Part shown: positions 53,111-61,967 of the stretch, in pieces
Layout: each line of letters opens with the position of its first letter
Position numbering within the stretch: position 1 is the stretch's first letter
DNA from: JAFAXD01 sp963833605
Lineage (GTDB): Bacteria > Pseudomonadota > Alphaproteobacteria > Rhizobiales > Xanthobacteraceae
Assembly (NCBI GenBank): GCA_963833605.1
Contig: CAWHYZ010000030.1
Coordinates: 1-64,000 of the forward strand
Direction: 5' to 3'
Length of the DNA: 64,000 nucleotides
Notes under the pieces: generated by a model
Databases searched by the model: none
Told to the model about the DNA's origin: nothing
Seen by the model: only the letters and a program-made list of their open reading frames with translations
Program-made: the position numbers and the translations under genes

Positions 53111-54234
53111 CCCGGTGTGGCCCATGAACGCCCGCCGGTGAATCCCGGTAGCGTGGTGAGCTTTGGGTCGGACAAAGCGAGCACCTTGAACATCCGGCCC
53201 ATGCCGGTTTCGCCCTCGGCGGTGAGGCGCGCCAACGCGGCGTCGATCTCTGAGGATCGCTCGGGTGACCGGGCCTTGAGTCCGAGCGCGCGCTTCTCGA
53301 TGCCGATCGCCCGGAGAAAATCCCCTTGCTCGATCGGCCCGTGGACGCGCGCGCCGATGCCGGCAGCCGCGTCCGCAAGCGCTTCGAAATCCACGTGGGC
53401 CGACAGATCTGCAAGCCCGGGCGCGTTCAACGGATCATCATAGCGGTGGTTGCGTAAGGCTTGAAACGTCGAACCCACGGCGCTTCGCACGTGCCCATAG
53501 TCGATGATCAGGGCCGCCCCGCCCCGCTTGACGCGGCGGGCAAGTTCGAATGCGACGCGGTGGGAGCGCCATTCGAACACCGCCCCGAGCGGGGCGGCAC
53601 GGATGTGCTCGGGCAACGTTTGCTCAAAGTTTTGCAGCGCCTGCGGACCGACGCCGAACACGAGGTCACCATTGTCATCCAACGCGATGGTGCGCTCGTA
53701 CCATCCGTCCGCTTGCCTGACGGCCTGATTGATCGAAAGCGCATCAAAAAACTCGTTCGCGACGATGATCGCTGGCCCGTCGGGCACATCATCGACCAAC
53801 TCGTGCCAGGTCATCGGCTGCTCGAACTGGCCGAGCTTCAGTCGCTGCAAGTCGCGCAGCACCGGGCTCGTTTCCACGAGGTGCACGGTGACGGCCTGTT
53901 CGAAAGCAGGCATGACCTTGGCGGCGCGCAGCGCGTCGGCCATCAGGGTACCGCGGCCTGGGCCAAGCTCCACCAGATTGATGCTCGACCGCGCGCCGGT
54001 GCTTTGCCAGACCGCCGCGGCCCACAAGCCGATCAACTCGCCAAACATCTGGCTGATCTCGGGCGACGTGGTGAAATCGCCCGCGACCCCGAACGGGTCG
54101 CGACTCATGTAGTAGCCATGCTCCGGATGGGTCAGGCACAGCGACATGTAGCGGGCGAGCGGCATCGGGCCGCGCAGCGTGATCAGCCGGCGTAACTCGG
54201 TGGCAAGCGGTGCTGTGATGTCCTGTGTGCTCAT
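53107..54234 (-). CDS. SAM-dependent methyltransferase, MidA/NDUFAF7 family
   Basis: A 375-residue protein of the family whose mitochondrial member NDUFAF7 dimethylates an arginine of complex I. Blocks: RYMSLCLTHPEHGYYMSRDPFG, DFTTSPEISQMFGELIG, the SAM loop VELGPGRGTLMADALR, and FDALSINQAVRQADGWYER. It is flanked by lgt (ATGA overlap) and pgeF (ATGA overlap), a standard order in this group of bacteria. A role in complex I assembly is inferred by homology; no nuo genes are in the window. Confidence 0.9.
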   Translation of the reverse strand: MSTQDITAPLATELRRLITLRGPMPLARYMSLCLTHPEHGYYMSRDPFGVAGDFTTSPEISQMFGELIGLWAAAVWQSTGARSSINLVELGPGRGTLMADALRAAKVMPAFEQAVTVHLVETSPVLRDLQRLKLGQFEQPMTWHELVDDVPDGPAIIVANEFFDALSINQAVRQADGWYERTIALDDNGDLVFGVGPQALQNFEQTLPEHIRAAPLGAVFEWRSHRVAFELARRVKRGGAALIIDYGHVRSAVGSTFQALRNHRYDDPLNAPGLADLSAHVDFEALADAAAGIGARVHGPIEQGDFLRAIGIEKRALGLKARSPERSSEIDAALARLTAEGETGMGRMFKVLALSDPKLTTLPGFTGGRSWATPG

Positions 54235-55052
54235 GGCCGTCGCGCGTTATGCAATGCCGCGGCCGCAAACGCGACCCCGGCCAGGAACAGCGGCACTGAC
54301 AGCAGCATTCCCATGGTGAGTCCGCTATTCCAAAGGAACCCGATCTGGATATCGGGCTCACGAAACAATTCGCAAAACGAACGCAGTAGCGCATAGAACA
54401 TCGCGAACAGGCCAATGATCAACCCGGGGCGCTTCAAGGCACCCATCCGGATCGCGATGGCCAGGAGGACAAACAGCACAACGCCCTCAAGTGCGGCTTC
54501 ATAGAGCTGGCTGGGATGGCGCGGCAGCGGGCCGCCGTTGGGGAAGATCATCGCCCACGGGACATCGCTCGGGCGGCCCCAGAGCTCGCCGTTGACGAAG
54601 TTCGCCAGGCGACCAAGGAACAGTCCGATCGGACCGACTGCGCAGGTGATGTCGCCGAGCGAGAGGATCGAGAGGCCGCGGCTAAGCGCGAACAGCACGA
54701 CCGCGAGCACGCATCCGACGAAGCCGCCGTGGAACGACATGCCGCCCTTCCACACCTCCAGAATTTCAATCGGATGGGCGGCGAATTGGTCGAAATTGTA
54801 GAACAGCACATAGCCGAGGCGCCCGCCCAATACGATGCCAAGCGTCACCCAGACGATGAAGTCGTCGTAATCGGCGACTTTGAGGGGTGGCGGGCCATCC
54901 CACAGCCCCTCGTTACGGATCAGCGCACGCGCGTACAGCCAGCCAAGCAGGATGCCGAAAATGTACGCGAGCGCGTACCACCGGATCGCAAACGGGCCGA
55001 TCGTCACCAGTACGGGGCTGAGCGCGGGGAACGGCAGGACGAAGAGCGGCAT
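54231..55052 (-). CDS. lgt: Prolipoprotein diacylglyceryl transferase
   Basis: Inner-membrane enzyme that attaches diacylglycerol to lipobox cysteines. The seven-helix protein has IRWYALAYIFGILLGW, the MSFHGGFVGC motif with the key histidine, the Lgt signature GRLANFVNGELWGRPSD and HPSQLYEAALEG. The length is 273 residues. AAGG lies 5 bases before the ATG at 55052. It is the first gene of a minus-strand operon (lgt, methyltransferase, pgeF) and divergent from ubiK. Confidence 0.94.
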   Translation of the reverse strand: MPLFVLPFPALSPVLVTIGPFAIRWYALAYIFGILLGWLYARALIRNEGLWDGPPPLKVADYDDFIVWVTLGIVLGGRLGYVLFYNFDQFAAHPIEILEVWKGGMSFHGGFVGCVLAVVLFALSRGLSILSLGDITCAVGPIGLFLGRLANFVNGELWGRPSDVPWAMIFPNGGPLPRHPSQLYEAALEGVVLFVLLAIAIRMGALKRPGLIIGLFAMFYALLRSFCELFREPDIQIGFLWNSGLTMGMLLSVPLFLAGVAFAAAALHNARRP

Positions 55053-55117
55053 GGTACCTTGCGGGCACGCGGACGCGACGCCATTGTCTGCATACGCGAA
55101 CCGCCGGAGACAAGCCA

Positions 55118-55393
55118 ATGGTTCAGACCACCAATCGGTTCTTTGACGAGATGGCGCGGCTGATGAACGACGCGGCCGGCGCGGCGCAGGGGGTGCGGCG
55201 CGAGTTCGACACATTGTTCCGCACCCAGGCCGAGCGCTTTTTGCGCGAGCTCGACGTAGTGACCCGCGAAGAGTTCGAGGCCGTGAAGGAGATGGCGCGG
55301 CTTGCGCGCGAGGAGAACGAGGCGCTCAAGGCGCGGATGGCAGCGCTGGAGGCGAAACTGGGGGCGGGAGCGCCGCCTTCCGCGCAGTCTTGA
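55118..55393 (+). CDS. ubiK: UbiK/BMFP-domain accessory factor
   Basis: A 91-residue, mostly helical protein. The N-terminal amphipathic part (FFDEMARLMNDAAGAAQGVRREFD) precedes the coiled-coil trimerisation segment (TREEFEAVKEMARLAREENEALKARMAALEAKL). It matches the BMFP family, whose enterobacterial member assists ubiquinone synthesis under aerobic conditions. GGAG lies upstream of the ATG. Function in ubiquinone synthesis is by homology. Confidence 0.88.
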   Translation: MVQTTNRFFDEMARLMNDAAGAAQGVRREFDTLFRTQAERFLRELDVVTREEFEAVKEMARLAREENEALKARMAALEAKLGAGAPPSAQS

Positions 55394-55937
55394 GGCCGCA
55401 ACCATCGTCGAGGGCGTGGCCGCCCGCCGGCATTCATGCACCATGCTCTCATGGATGCCCTTGTGCGCACGCGCATAGGGCATCCATGGACGTCGCCGCC
55501 GCGGCGGCACGATCGCCGCGCGGCCGCAATCCGCAGGTGCTTGATGAGAGCGGACGGCGCCTTGATGAGAGTTTGATGAGAAATTCCTCATCAAGGAAAA
55601 GATGTTGAAAAACAAATAGTTAATCCGCGAATCCGGCCCTTGATGAGGATTTTGCCGGGAGACCTGGGAGCCCGCGCTCTCATCAAGCGTGGCCACGCCC
55701 AGAGGCGATCCATGCTCTCATGGATGCCCTTGTGCGCACGCGCATCCATGACCACGCCGGCCGGGCATCCATGGCTGCCCCGGGCCCGCGATTCGGACTG
55801 CAGGCCGCGTTTTCTTGTGTTTCGCGGCCTGCGGGGCTATAAGCCGCCCGCGGCCGTATCAACACCCCTGGAGGTTGGCCGCGCGGACCGGGAAACCGGT
55901 CATTTTTGTTGCAACCACAAAAGCTTAAGGACAAACC
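55394..55937. repeat. Gene-free, repeat-rich region with two family B palindromes and TTGATGAG repeats
   Basis: No gene is supportable. A direct repeat of about 35 bases beginning CCATGCTCTCATGGATGCCC and continuing TTGTGCGCACGCGCAT occurs at 55441 and again at about 55710. The first copy forms a palindrome, CATGGATGCCC (55450-55460) with GGGCATCCATG (55478-55488); the second has CATGGATGCCC (55719-55729) with GGGCATCCATG (55763-55773). Between them TTGATGAG recurs several times, with one hairpin of TTGATGAG (55573-55580) and CTCATCAA (55587-55594). The promoter of rplY probably lies in the last 100 bases. Confidence 0.8.
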
Positions 55938-56675
55938 ATGGCTACCGTCAGGGACCTCAAGGCGACGGCGCGTCTGGACAGCGGCAAGGGGGCCGCACGG
56001 GCAGTTCGTCGCACCGGCCGCGTGCCGGGTGTGATTTATGGCAACCAGCAGCCGCCGGTGACGATTTCGGTCGATGCCGCCGAGCTGAAGCAGCGGATCT
56101 TTGCCGGCCGCTTCCTCACCACGCTCTACGATCTTGAGATCGACGGAGCCAAGCATCGCGTCATCCCGCGCGATTTTCAGCTCGATCCGGTCAGGGAAAA
56201 CCCGGTTCACGTGGATTTCATGCGCCTGGGCGAGGGCGCCAAGATCCGCGTGCGGATTCCGATCCACGTCATCAACGTGGATCAATCGCCGGGCGTGAAG
56301 CGCGGCGGCGCGGTCAATATCGTCACGCACGCTCTCGACGTGGTCTGCCCGGCCGACCAGATCCCGGAGTCGATCGACGTTGATGTGAGCGGCCTCGAAA
56401 TCAGCCATTCCAAGCATCTGAGCGATGTTCAGTTGCCTCCCATGGTGCGCCCGATTGTGCACGTCGACGCGACGCTCGTGACCATCGTGCCGCCGTCCGG
56501 CTATGCGGAAGAACTCAAGGCCGCCGCCGAAGCTGCTGCTGCCGCTGCGGCCGCCGCCGCCGCCGCTGCGGCTGCGGGCACGGCGGTTCCGGCGCCCGGC
56601 GCAGCGCCGGCGCCCGGCGCGGCGGCTCCGGCCGCGGCTGCTGCACCGGCCGCAGACAAGGCGGAGAAGAAATAG
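55938..56675 (+). CDS. rplY: 50S ribosomal protein L25/general stress protein Ctc
   Basis: A 5S-rRNA-binding ribosomal protein of the long (TL5/Ctc) form, 245 residues. The N-terminal L25 domain (LKATARLDSGKGAARAVRRTGRVPGVIYG) and the C-terminal beta domain (VHVDATLVTIVPP) are complete. A tail from about residue 200 on consists almost wholly of alanine, proline and glycine, ending ADKAEKK. AAGGA lies before the ATG. It precedes pth and ychF in a likely operon, as in many proteobacteria. Confidence 0.94.
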   Translation: MATVRDLKATARLDSGKGAARAVRRTGRVPGVIYGNQQPPVTISVDAAELKQRIFAGRFLTTLYDLEIDGAKHRVIPRDFQLDPVRENPVHVDFMRLGEGAKIRVRIPIHVINVDQSPGVKRGGAVNIVTHALDVVCPADQIPESIDVDVSGLEISHSKHLSDVQLPPMVRPIVHVDATLVTIVPPSGYAEELKAAAEAAAAAAAAAAAAAAAGTAVPAPGAAPAPGAAAPAAAAAPAADKAEKK

Positions 56676-56699
56676 GCTCAATTCTGCTGACGTGTTCTC

Positions 56700-57311
56700 A
56701 TGCGTCTGCTCGTCGGGCTCGGAAATCCGGGCGCGCGCTATGCCGGTAACCGCCACAACATCGGTTTCATGGTGGTGGACAAGATCGCGCGCCGCCATAG
56801 CGTCGGACCGTGGCGGCGCCGTTTTCACGGTGTCGCGGCGGAAGGGCCGATCGGGGCGGAGCGCGCCCTCCTGCTGCTTCCCGGCACCTACATGAACAAT
56901 TCCGGACTTGCGGTGGCGGAAGCCGCGCGCTTCTACAAACTCGAACCCGCGAGCGTCATCGTCGTGCATGACGAACTCGACCTCGCGCCCGGCAAGGTGC
57001 GGGTGAAGGCCGGCGGCGGCAGTGCCGGCCACAACGGGTTGCGATCCGTGACGGCGCACATCGGCAATGATTACAAGCGCGTGCGGATCGGCGTCGGCCA
57101 TCCCGGCGACAAGGATCTGGTGCTGAACTATGTGCTCAACGACTTTGCCAAAGACGAGCGGCCCTGGGTCGAGGCACTGTGCGAGATCATCGCGGAGAAT
57201 GCCGAGCTGATCCTCAAAGGGGCCGACGCGACGTTTCAGAACAAGGTCCATCTCGCGATGCACGCCAAGGGCTTCGGGGAGCCTTCGCCAGAAGGCGATG
57301 CGACCGAGTGA
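56700..57311 (+). CDS. pth: Peptidyl-tRNA hydrolase
   Basis: It releases peptides from peptidyl-tRNA that dropped off the ribosome; an essential housekeeping enzyme. The diagnostic blocks are LLVGLGNPGARYAGNRHNIGFMVVD, with the catalytic histidine in RHNIG, PGTYMNNSG, VIVVHDELDLAPGKVRVKAGGGSAGHNGLRS and RIGVGHPGD. The length of 203 residues is typical. It follows rplY by 24 bases and is followed by ychF after 43. Confidence 0.95.
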   Translation: MRLLVGLGNPGARYAGNRHNIGFMVVDKIARRHSVGPWRRRFHGVAAEGPIGAERALLLLPGTYMNNSGLAVAEAARFYKLEPASVIVVHDELDLAPGKVRVKAGGGSAGHNGLRSVTAHIGNDYKRVRIGVGHPGDKDLVLNYVLNDFAKDERPWVEALCEIIAENAELILKGADATFQNKVHLAMHAKGFGEPSPEGDATE

Positions 57312-57354
57312 GACCGTTCCTATCTGTCACACATTCAGGATTGCAGAAGCGGCC

Positions 57355-58452
57355 ATGGGTTTCAAATGCGGTATCGTCGGCCTGCCGAATGTCGGCAAGT
57401 CCACGCTGTTCAACGCGCTGACCGAGACCGCGGCGGCGCAGGCGGCGAACTATCCATTCTGCACGATCGAGCCCAACGTCGGCGAGGTAGCTGTTCCCGA
57501 TCCGCGCCTCGACGAGCTCGCGCGGCTCGCCAAGTCGGCCCAGATCATTCCAACCCGGCTCACGTTCGTCGATATCGCCGGCCTTGTCCGCGGCGCCTCC
57601 AAGGGCGAGGGGCTGGGAAACCAGTTCCTTGCCAACATCCGCGAGGTCGATGCGGTCGCGCACGTCGTGCGCTGTTTCGAGGACAGCGATGTTGCTCACG
57701 TGGCCGGCAAGATCGACCCGATCGCCGACATCGACACGGTCGAGACCGAACTGATGCTCGCCGATCTCGACAGCTTGGAACGGCGCGTCGACGGGCTCGA
57801 GAAGAAGGCGCGCGGCGCCGACAAGGAAGCAAGGGAGACGCTCGACTTGGTCACCCGCGCGCTGGCGTTGCTGCGCGCCGGCAAGCCGGCGCGGCTGCTC
57901 GAACGCAAGCCCGAGGAAGAGCAGTTGTTTGGTCAGCTCGGTCTCCTGACCTCAAAGCCGATGCTCTATGTCTGCAATGTCGACGAGGCGTCGGCCGCAA
58001 CCGGCAATTCGTATTCGCAGCAAGTCGAAGCGCGCGCCCGTGCGGAGAAGGCCGGATGCGTCGTGATCTCGGCTCAGATCGAGGCTGAGATCGCCGTGCT
58101 GCCACCGCACGAGCGCGCCGAGTATCTCGACCATATCGGGCTCACCGAGCCCGGGCTCGATCGGCTGATCCGCGCCGGCTACGCGCTGCTCGATCTCGTT
58201 ACATTCTTCACGGCGGGTCCCAAGGAGGCGCGTGCCTGGACCGTGACCCGCGGCACGCGCGGGCCGCAGGCGGCGGGCGTCATCCACACCGATTTCGAAC
58301 GCGGTTTCATCCGCGCGGAGACGATCTCCTACAACGATTATGTGGCGCTGGGCGGCGAGGCCGGGGCTCGCGACGCCGGCAAGCTGCGCCTGGAGGGGAA
58401 GGACTACGTGGTCGCCGATGGCGATGTCCTGCATTTTCGCTTCGCGACGTGA
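57355..58452 (+). CDS. ychF: Redox-regulated ATPase/GTPase YchF
   Basis: Obg-related P-loop NTPase that hydrolyses ATP and binds ribosomes. It has the P-loop GLPNVGKSTLFNAL, switch region DIAGLVRGASKGEGLGN, and YchF-specific NVDEA in place of NKxD, which explains the ATP preference. The coiled-coil insert (about 130-190) and the C-terminal TGS domain (FTAGPKEARAWTVTRG, IHTDFERGFIRAE) are complete. The length of 365 residues is standard. The start at 57355 gives the conserved MGFKCGIVG. Confidence 0.95.
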   Translation: MGFKCGIVGLPNVGKSTLFNALTETAAAQAANYPFCTIEPNVGEVAVPDPRLDELARLAKSAQIIPTRLTFVDIAGLVRGASKGEGLGNQFLANIREVDAVAHVVRCFEDSDVAHVAGKIDPIADIDTVETELMLADLDSLERRVDGLEKKARGADKEARETLDLVTRALALLRAGKPARLLERKPEEEQLFGQLGLLTSKPMLYVCNVDEASAATGNSYSQQVEARARAEKAGCVVISAQIEAEIAVLPPHERAEYLDHIGLTEPGLDRLIRAGYALLDLVTFFTAGPKEARAWTVTRGTRGPQAAGVIHTDFERGFIRAETISYNDYVALGGEAGARDAGKLRLEGKDYVVADGDVLHFRFAT

Positions 58453-58507
58453 GGCATGTTCAGGAACGGTGGATACCCATAAAAATCTGATCAGCAAAAA
58501 GCCGGGC

Positions 58508-58798
58508 TCACATTTCGGCGCGGCTGCGCAGTGCGCCCAGATGATCGTTCATGCGAAACGTGATCAGTACGAACTCCGCCGCGAGCCGCGCCGTCAGGAT
58601 GGCGAGCAGCGCGCCGGCGATGCTGCCGATGCACACGAGAAACGCCGCGAGCGGGTTGAATGGCAGAAGCTGCAGGCCGGTCAGAACCCCGAAGCTGCCG
58701 GCGACCACGGCAACGAATAACGCTAACCAGAAGAAGACCCGGATGATGGAGGGCGTGATGAATCTTTCCCACTGGAACAAATCGCGGATGTCAAACAT
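58508..58798 (-). CDS. DUF4282 family small membrane protein
   Basis: A 96-residue protein with two predicted membrane helices (FFWLALFVAVVAGSFGVLTG and AFLVCIGSIAGALLAILTA) after a cytoplasmic start DIRDLFQWERFITPSIIR, matching the DUF4282 family. GAGGAGG lies well placed before the ATG at 58798. The function of the family is unknown. It is convergent with ychF and divergent from the MaoC pair. Confidence 0.85.
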   Translation of the reverse strand: MFDIRDLFQWERFITPSIIRVFFWLALFVAVVAGSFGVLTGLQLLPFNPLAAFLVCIGSIAGALLAILTARLAAEFVLITFRMNDHLGALRSRAEM

Positions 58799-58954
58799 GC
58801 AGACCTCCTCATGCGTGCGGCCGCGGATTGCGCGCCCTGCATGCGCGGGCAAGACTGCCCGCGCTGCAAAACGGGGTCAACGTGTCAGAATTGACGGGGC
58901 CGGCGAGGCCCGTTAGACGGCCATGGGCAAAATTCCCGCGCCGCGAGCTTCGTG

Positions 58955-59431
58955 ATGGCCAAACTCTACTGGGAAGACTTCAACATCGGGCAACTCGGTG
59001 AGTTTGGCCGCAAGCGTGTCAGCGCGGAGGAAATCAAGGAATTCGCGGCTGCGTTCGATCCGCAGCCGATGCATCTTGACGAAGAGGCGGCACGCGCGAC
59101 GCTGGTTGGTGGCCTGTGCGCGTCCGGCTGGCATACGTGTGGCATGATGATGCGCATCGTCGCCGACGGCTTTCTGCTCAACTCCTCATCCATGGGCGCG
59201 CCCGGCGTCGAGGAAATCCGCTGGCTTGCTCCGGTGCGTCCGGGTGACGAGCTCACGGTGCGCGCGACGGTGCTCGAGAAGAGGGCATCCAAGAGCCGTC
59301 CCGACCTCGGCTTTCTGGACATGTTCTTTGAGGTGCTCAACGGCGATGGAAGCTGCGTCATGACTTCGCGCACAAACCTGATGCTGGGGCGGCGTACGGC
59401 TGACGCCGCCGGGGGCACGGCGCGGGCATGA
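58955..59431 (+). CDS. MaoC-family dehydratase (first of a pair)
   Basis: A 158-residue hot-dog-fold hydratase-like protein. The hydratase motif is recognisable in FDPQPMHLDEEAARATLVGGLCASGWHTCGM, containing the D-x4-H dyad. It lies in an operon with a paralogous gene that overlaps by ATGA. Such pairs often form heterodimers acting on enoyl-CoA or beta-methylmalyl-CoA-type substrates. A GTG at 58952 precedes the ATG chosen at 58955. Exact substrate not assignable. Confidence 0.87.
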   Translation: MAKLYWEDFNIGQLGEFGRKRVSAEEIKEFAAAFDPQPMHLDEEAARATLVGGLCASGWHTCGMMMRIVADGFLLNSSSMGAPGVEEIRWLAPVRPGDELTVRATVLEKRASKSRPDLGFLDMFFEVLNGDGSCVMTSRTNLMLGRRTADAAGGTARA

Positions 59432-59934
59432 ACTACTTCGAGGAGCTTTCCGTCGGCGAGCGCGAGATGCTCGGCAACCACACGTTCACGGCCGAGGAGA
59501 TCAAGGCGTTCGCCGTGCGCTACGATCCGCAACCCTTCCACATCGATGAGGAAGCAGCCAAGCGTACCCATTTCGGGCGCTTGTGCGCGTCCGGTTGGCA
59601 CACGGGTGCGGTGTGCATGCGCTTCATCGCGCTCGCGAACCAGCGGGCCGCGCAGGAGCGGCGGGCACGGGGTGAGGACGTGCCGCGGACCGGGCCATCG
59701 CCTGGGGTGCGTGACCTGCGCTGGCTCAAACCGGTTTATCCCGGCGATACGATCTCATATGCGACCGAGATCAAGGAATTGCGCGAAGCCAAGCGGCCCG
59801 GTTACGGGCTCGTCGTGTCGTCGACCACCGGCACGAACCAGCACGGCGAACTTGTCTATTCGGCGCTCGGGGCCGTGTTCGTGGGGCGGCGGTCGGCAGT
59901 GGCATCGGGGTCCGGCGGCCCGGACGGCGCATAG
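59428..59934 (+). CDS. MaoC-family dehydratase (second of a pair)
   Basis: A 168-residue paralogue of the preceding gene, with the equivalent motif YDPQPFHIDEEAAKRTHFGRLCASGWHTG followed by GVRDLRWLKPVYPGDTISY. The start overlaps the stop of the first gene (ATGA), showing coupled translation. Both copies retain the D-x4-H dyad, so neither looks catalytically dead. The pairing suggests a hetero-oligomeric enoyl-CoA hydratase; the pathway is unknown. Confidence 0.87.
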   Translation: MNYFEELSVGEREMLGNHTFTAEEIKAFAVRYDPQPFHIDEEAAKRTHFGRLCASGWHTGAVCMRFIALANQRAAQERRARGEDVPRTGPSPGVRDLRWLKPVYPGDTISYATEIKELREAKRPGYGLVVSSTTGTNQHGELVYSALGAVFVGRRSAVASGSGGPDGA

Positions 59935-60051
59935 CCCAATCCGGGCCGGCTTTCCGGGGTTGCGCTGGGGTCAGACCACTGGGTGCTTTGCCGCATCTTG
60001 CGCTCCCAGCGGCCTATTCCTAACTTTGGCTCACATTTCAGGATGTGCGCT

Positions 60052-60504
60052 ATGGATCCTCTCAAGCTGGTCGCCCTCGACAAGGACGACCTCGCGATCA
60101 TTTCGACCCACCTGCAGGATGCCGTGGTCAATGTGGGCGACATCGTCTGGCTGCGTACCGACAAACGCCTGGTGCTGGGGCTGAATCGGTTCGACTGGGA
60201 AGCAGCCTGCTGCGAAAGCCCGCAATACCAGCGCCGGCGCACGGCGCTGCGCTTCGAGCGGGTCAATGCCGTCAAGTGCCGCAACGTCAAGCCGGCCAAC
60301 AAGGATGCGGTGTTGTGCCTCCTGTCCGTCGAGTTCCTGGAGAGCGACGCGCCGGCGGGCACGATTGTGCTGACGTTCTCGGGCGGCGCTGCGCTTCGGC
60401 TCGAGGTCGAATGCCTGGAGGCCGAGATCGCGGATCTCGGTCCGGCCTGGGTGACAACGCGCCGGCCTGAGCACTCCGAGGGAATGGCCGAAGGCCAGCG
60501 TTGA
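60052..60504 (+). CDS. DUF2948 family protein
   Basis: A 150-residue cytoplasmic protein matching the alphaproteobacterial DUF2948 family: LKLVALDKDDLAIISTHLQDAVVNVGDI, FVGLNRFDWE-type block LGLNRFDWEAAC, TALRFERVNAVKCRNV and FSGGAALRLEVECLEAEIADLG. In relatives it is the usual neighbour upstream of hisD, as here. No function is known. The start at 60052 has AGGA about 9 bases upstream. Confidence 0.87.
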   Translation: MDPLKLVALDKDDLAIISTHLQDAVVNVGDIVWLRTDKRLVLGLNRFDWEAACCESPQYQRRRTALRFERVNAVKCRNVKPANKDAVLCLLSVEFLESDAPAGTIVLTFSGGAALRLEVECLEAEIADLGPAWVTTRRPEHSEGMAEGQR

Positions 60505-60562
60505 GCAGACCTGCTCTGCGCCCGAGTTGACCCGGATAGCGATCCGAGATTCGGTGTTCATC

Positions 60563-60603
60563 GCATCTTCGGCGGAAAACCGGTGGCCTTTTTCGGAAGA
60601 TGC
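60563..60603. repeat. Palindromic repeat, family C, second copy
   Basis: GCATCTTC (60563-60570) pairs with GAAGATGC (60596-60603), with inner CGGAAAACCGG and TTTTTCGG segments that resemble the element at 42.96-43.01 kb. It lies between DUF2948 and hisD. A degenerate relative (GGATGTGCGC) may lie at about 60.04 kb. Confidence 0.65.
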
Positions 60604-60671
60604 GTTAAGTCCTGCTCCGCGCGGCATGATCAGCCACCTTTCACACGCAGGGCCGAAACCAGGACCGAGCA

Positions 60672-61967
60672 ATGCCGATCCGGCTTGATACGCGCAGCCC
60701 CGATTTCGGCGGCCGGTTTGCTGCATTTCTCGACACCAAACGCGAAGCGTCGGCCGACGTGGAGGCGGTCGTGCGCACGATCGTGGCCGATGTTGCGGCG
60801 CGCGGCGATGCGGCGCTGCTCGAGCTCACACGCAAGTTCGATCGCGTCGACCTTGACGCGGCGTCGCTGCGCGTCGGAACGGCCGAGGTCGACGCCGCCA
60901 TGGCGCAATGCGATCTCAAAGCCATTGACGCATTGCAGCTCGCCCACGCGCGCATCGCGGCGTATCACCAGCGCCAATTGCCGCAAGATCAGCGCTTCAC
61001 CGACGGCATCGGCGTCGAGCTCGGTTATCGCTGGACGCCGATCGCGGCCGTTGGCCTTTACGTTCCGGGAGGCACTGCCGCCTATCCGTCATCGGTGTTG
61101 ATGAACGCGGTGCCGGCCAAGGTCGCCGGCGTCGCCCGCCTGGTCATGGTGGTGCCGGCCCCGCAAGGGCAGCTCAATCCGCTGGTGCTGGCGGCGGCAC
61201 GGCTGGCGGGGGTCGATGAAATCTTTCGCGTCGGCGGCGCCCAGGCGATCGCCGCATTGGCCTATGGCAGCGCGAGCATCCGTCCGGTGGACAAGATCGT
61301 CGGTCCGGGCAACGCCTATGTGGCAGCGGCCAAGCGGCTGGTGTTCGGCAAGGTCGGCATCGATATGATCGCGGGGCCTTCCGAGGTGCTGATCCTCGCC
61401 GACGGCGGCGCAAATCCGGATTGGATCGCTGCCGATCTGCTGGCGCAGGCCGAGCACGATACCGCGGCGCAATCGATTCTGATCACCGACGATGCGGCGC
61501 TCGCGGGCGAGGTCGAGCGGGCGGTGGCGGCGCAGCTCAAGACCTTGCCGCGCGCGGCCACCGCGACCGCATCCTGGCGGGACTACGGGGCGATCGTGCT
61601 GGTGCGAGACCTTGGCGAGGCGCTCCCGCTCGTCGATGCGGTTGCGCCTGAGCATCTGGAGATCATGGCCGCCGGCGCCGAGGGGCTCGCCGACCAGGTC
61701 CGCAACACCGGCGCAATCTTCATCGGCGCGCATACGCCCGAGGCGATCGGCGACTATGTGGCGGGTTCAAACCACGTGCTGCCGACCGCGCGCTCGGCGC
61801 GATTTTCCTCGGGGCTCGGTGTCCTCGACTTCATGAAGCGCACCTCGATCCTCAAATGCGGGCCTGACCAGCTTGCGCAGCTCGGGCCGGCCGCCATCGC
61901 GCTCGGCCAGGCCGAAGGCCTCGAGGCCCATGCGCGTTCGGTCGCGGTGCGGCTCAATCGGCGATGA
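60672..61967 (+). CDS. hisD: Histidinol dehydrogenase
   Basis: It oxidises L-histidinol to histidine in two NAD-dependent steps, the end of histidine synthesis. The zinc/NAD features are present: VGLYVPGGTAAYPSSVLMNA, IFRVGGAQAIAALAYG, KIVGPGNAYVAAAKRLV, IDMIAGPSEVLILADG and the PEHLEI, GAHTPEAIGDYVAGSNHVLPT blocks. The length of 431 residues is normal. Its stop overlaps the start of the UPF0262 gene (ATGA). The other his genes are not in the window. Confidence 0.95.
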   Translation: MPIRLDTRSPDFGGRFAAFLDTKREASADVEAVVRTIVADVAARGDAALLELTRKFDRVDLDAASLRVGTAEVDAAMAQCDLKAIDALQLAHARIAAYHQRQLPQDQRFTDGIGVELGYRWTPIAAVGLYVPGGTAAYPSSVLMNAVPAKVAGVARLVMVVPAPQGQLNPLVLAAARLAGVDEIFRVGGAQAIAALAYGSASIRPVDKIVGPGNAYVAAAKRLVFGKVGIDMIAGPSEVLILADGGANPDWIAADLLAQAEHDTAAQSILITDDAALAGEVERAVAAQLKTLPRAATATASWRDYGAIVLVRDLGEALPLVDAVAPEHLEIMAAGAEGLADQVRNTGAIFIGAHTPEAIGDYVAGSNHVLPTARSARFSSGLGVLDFMKRTSILKCGPDQLAQLGPAAIALGQAEGLEAHARSVAVRLNRR

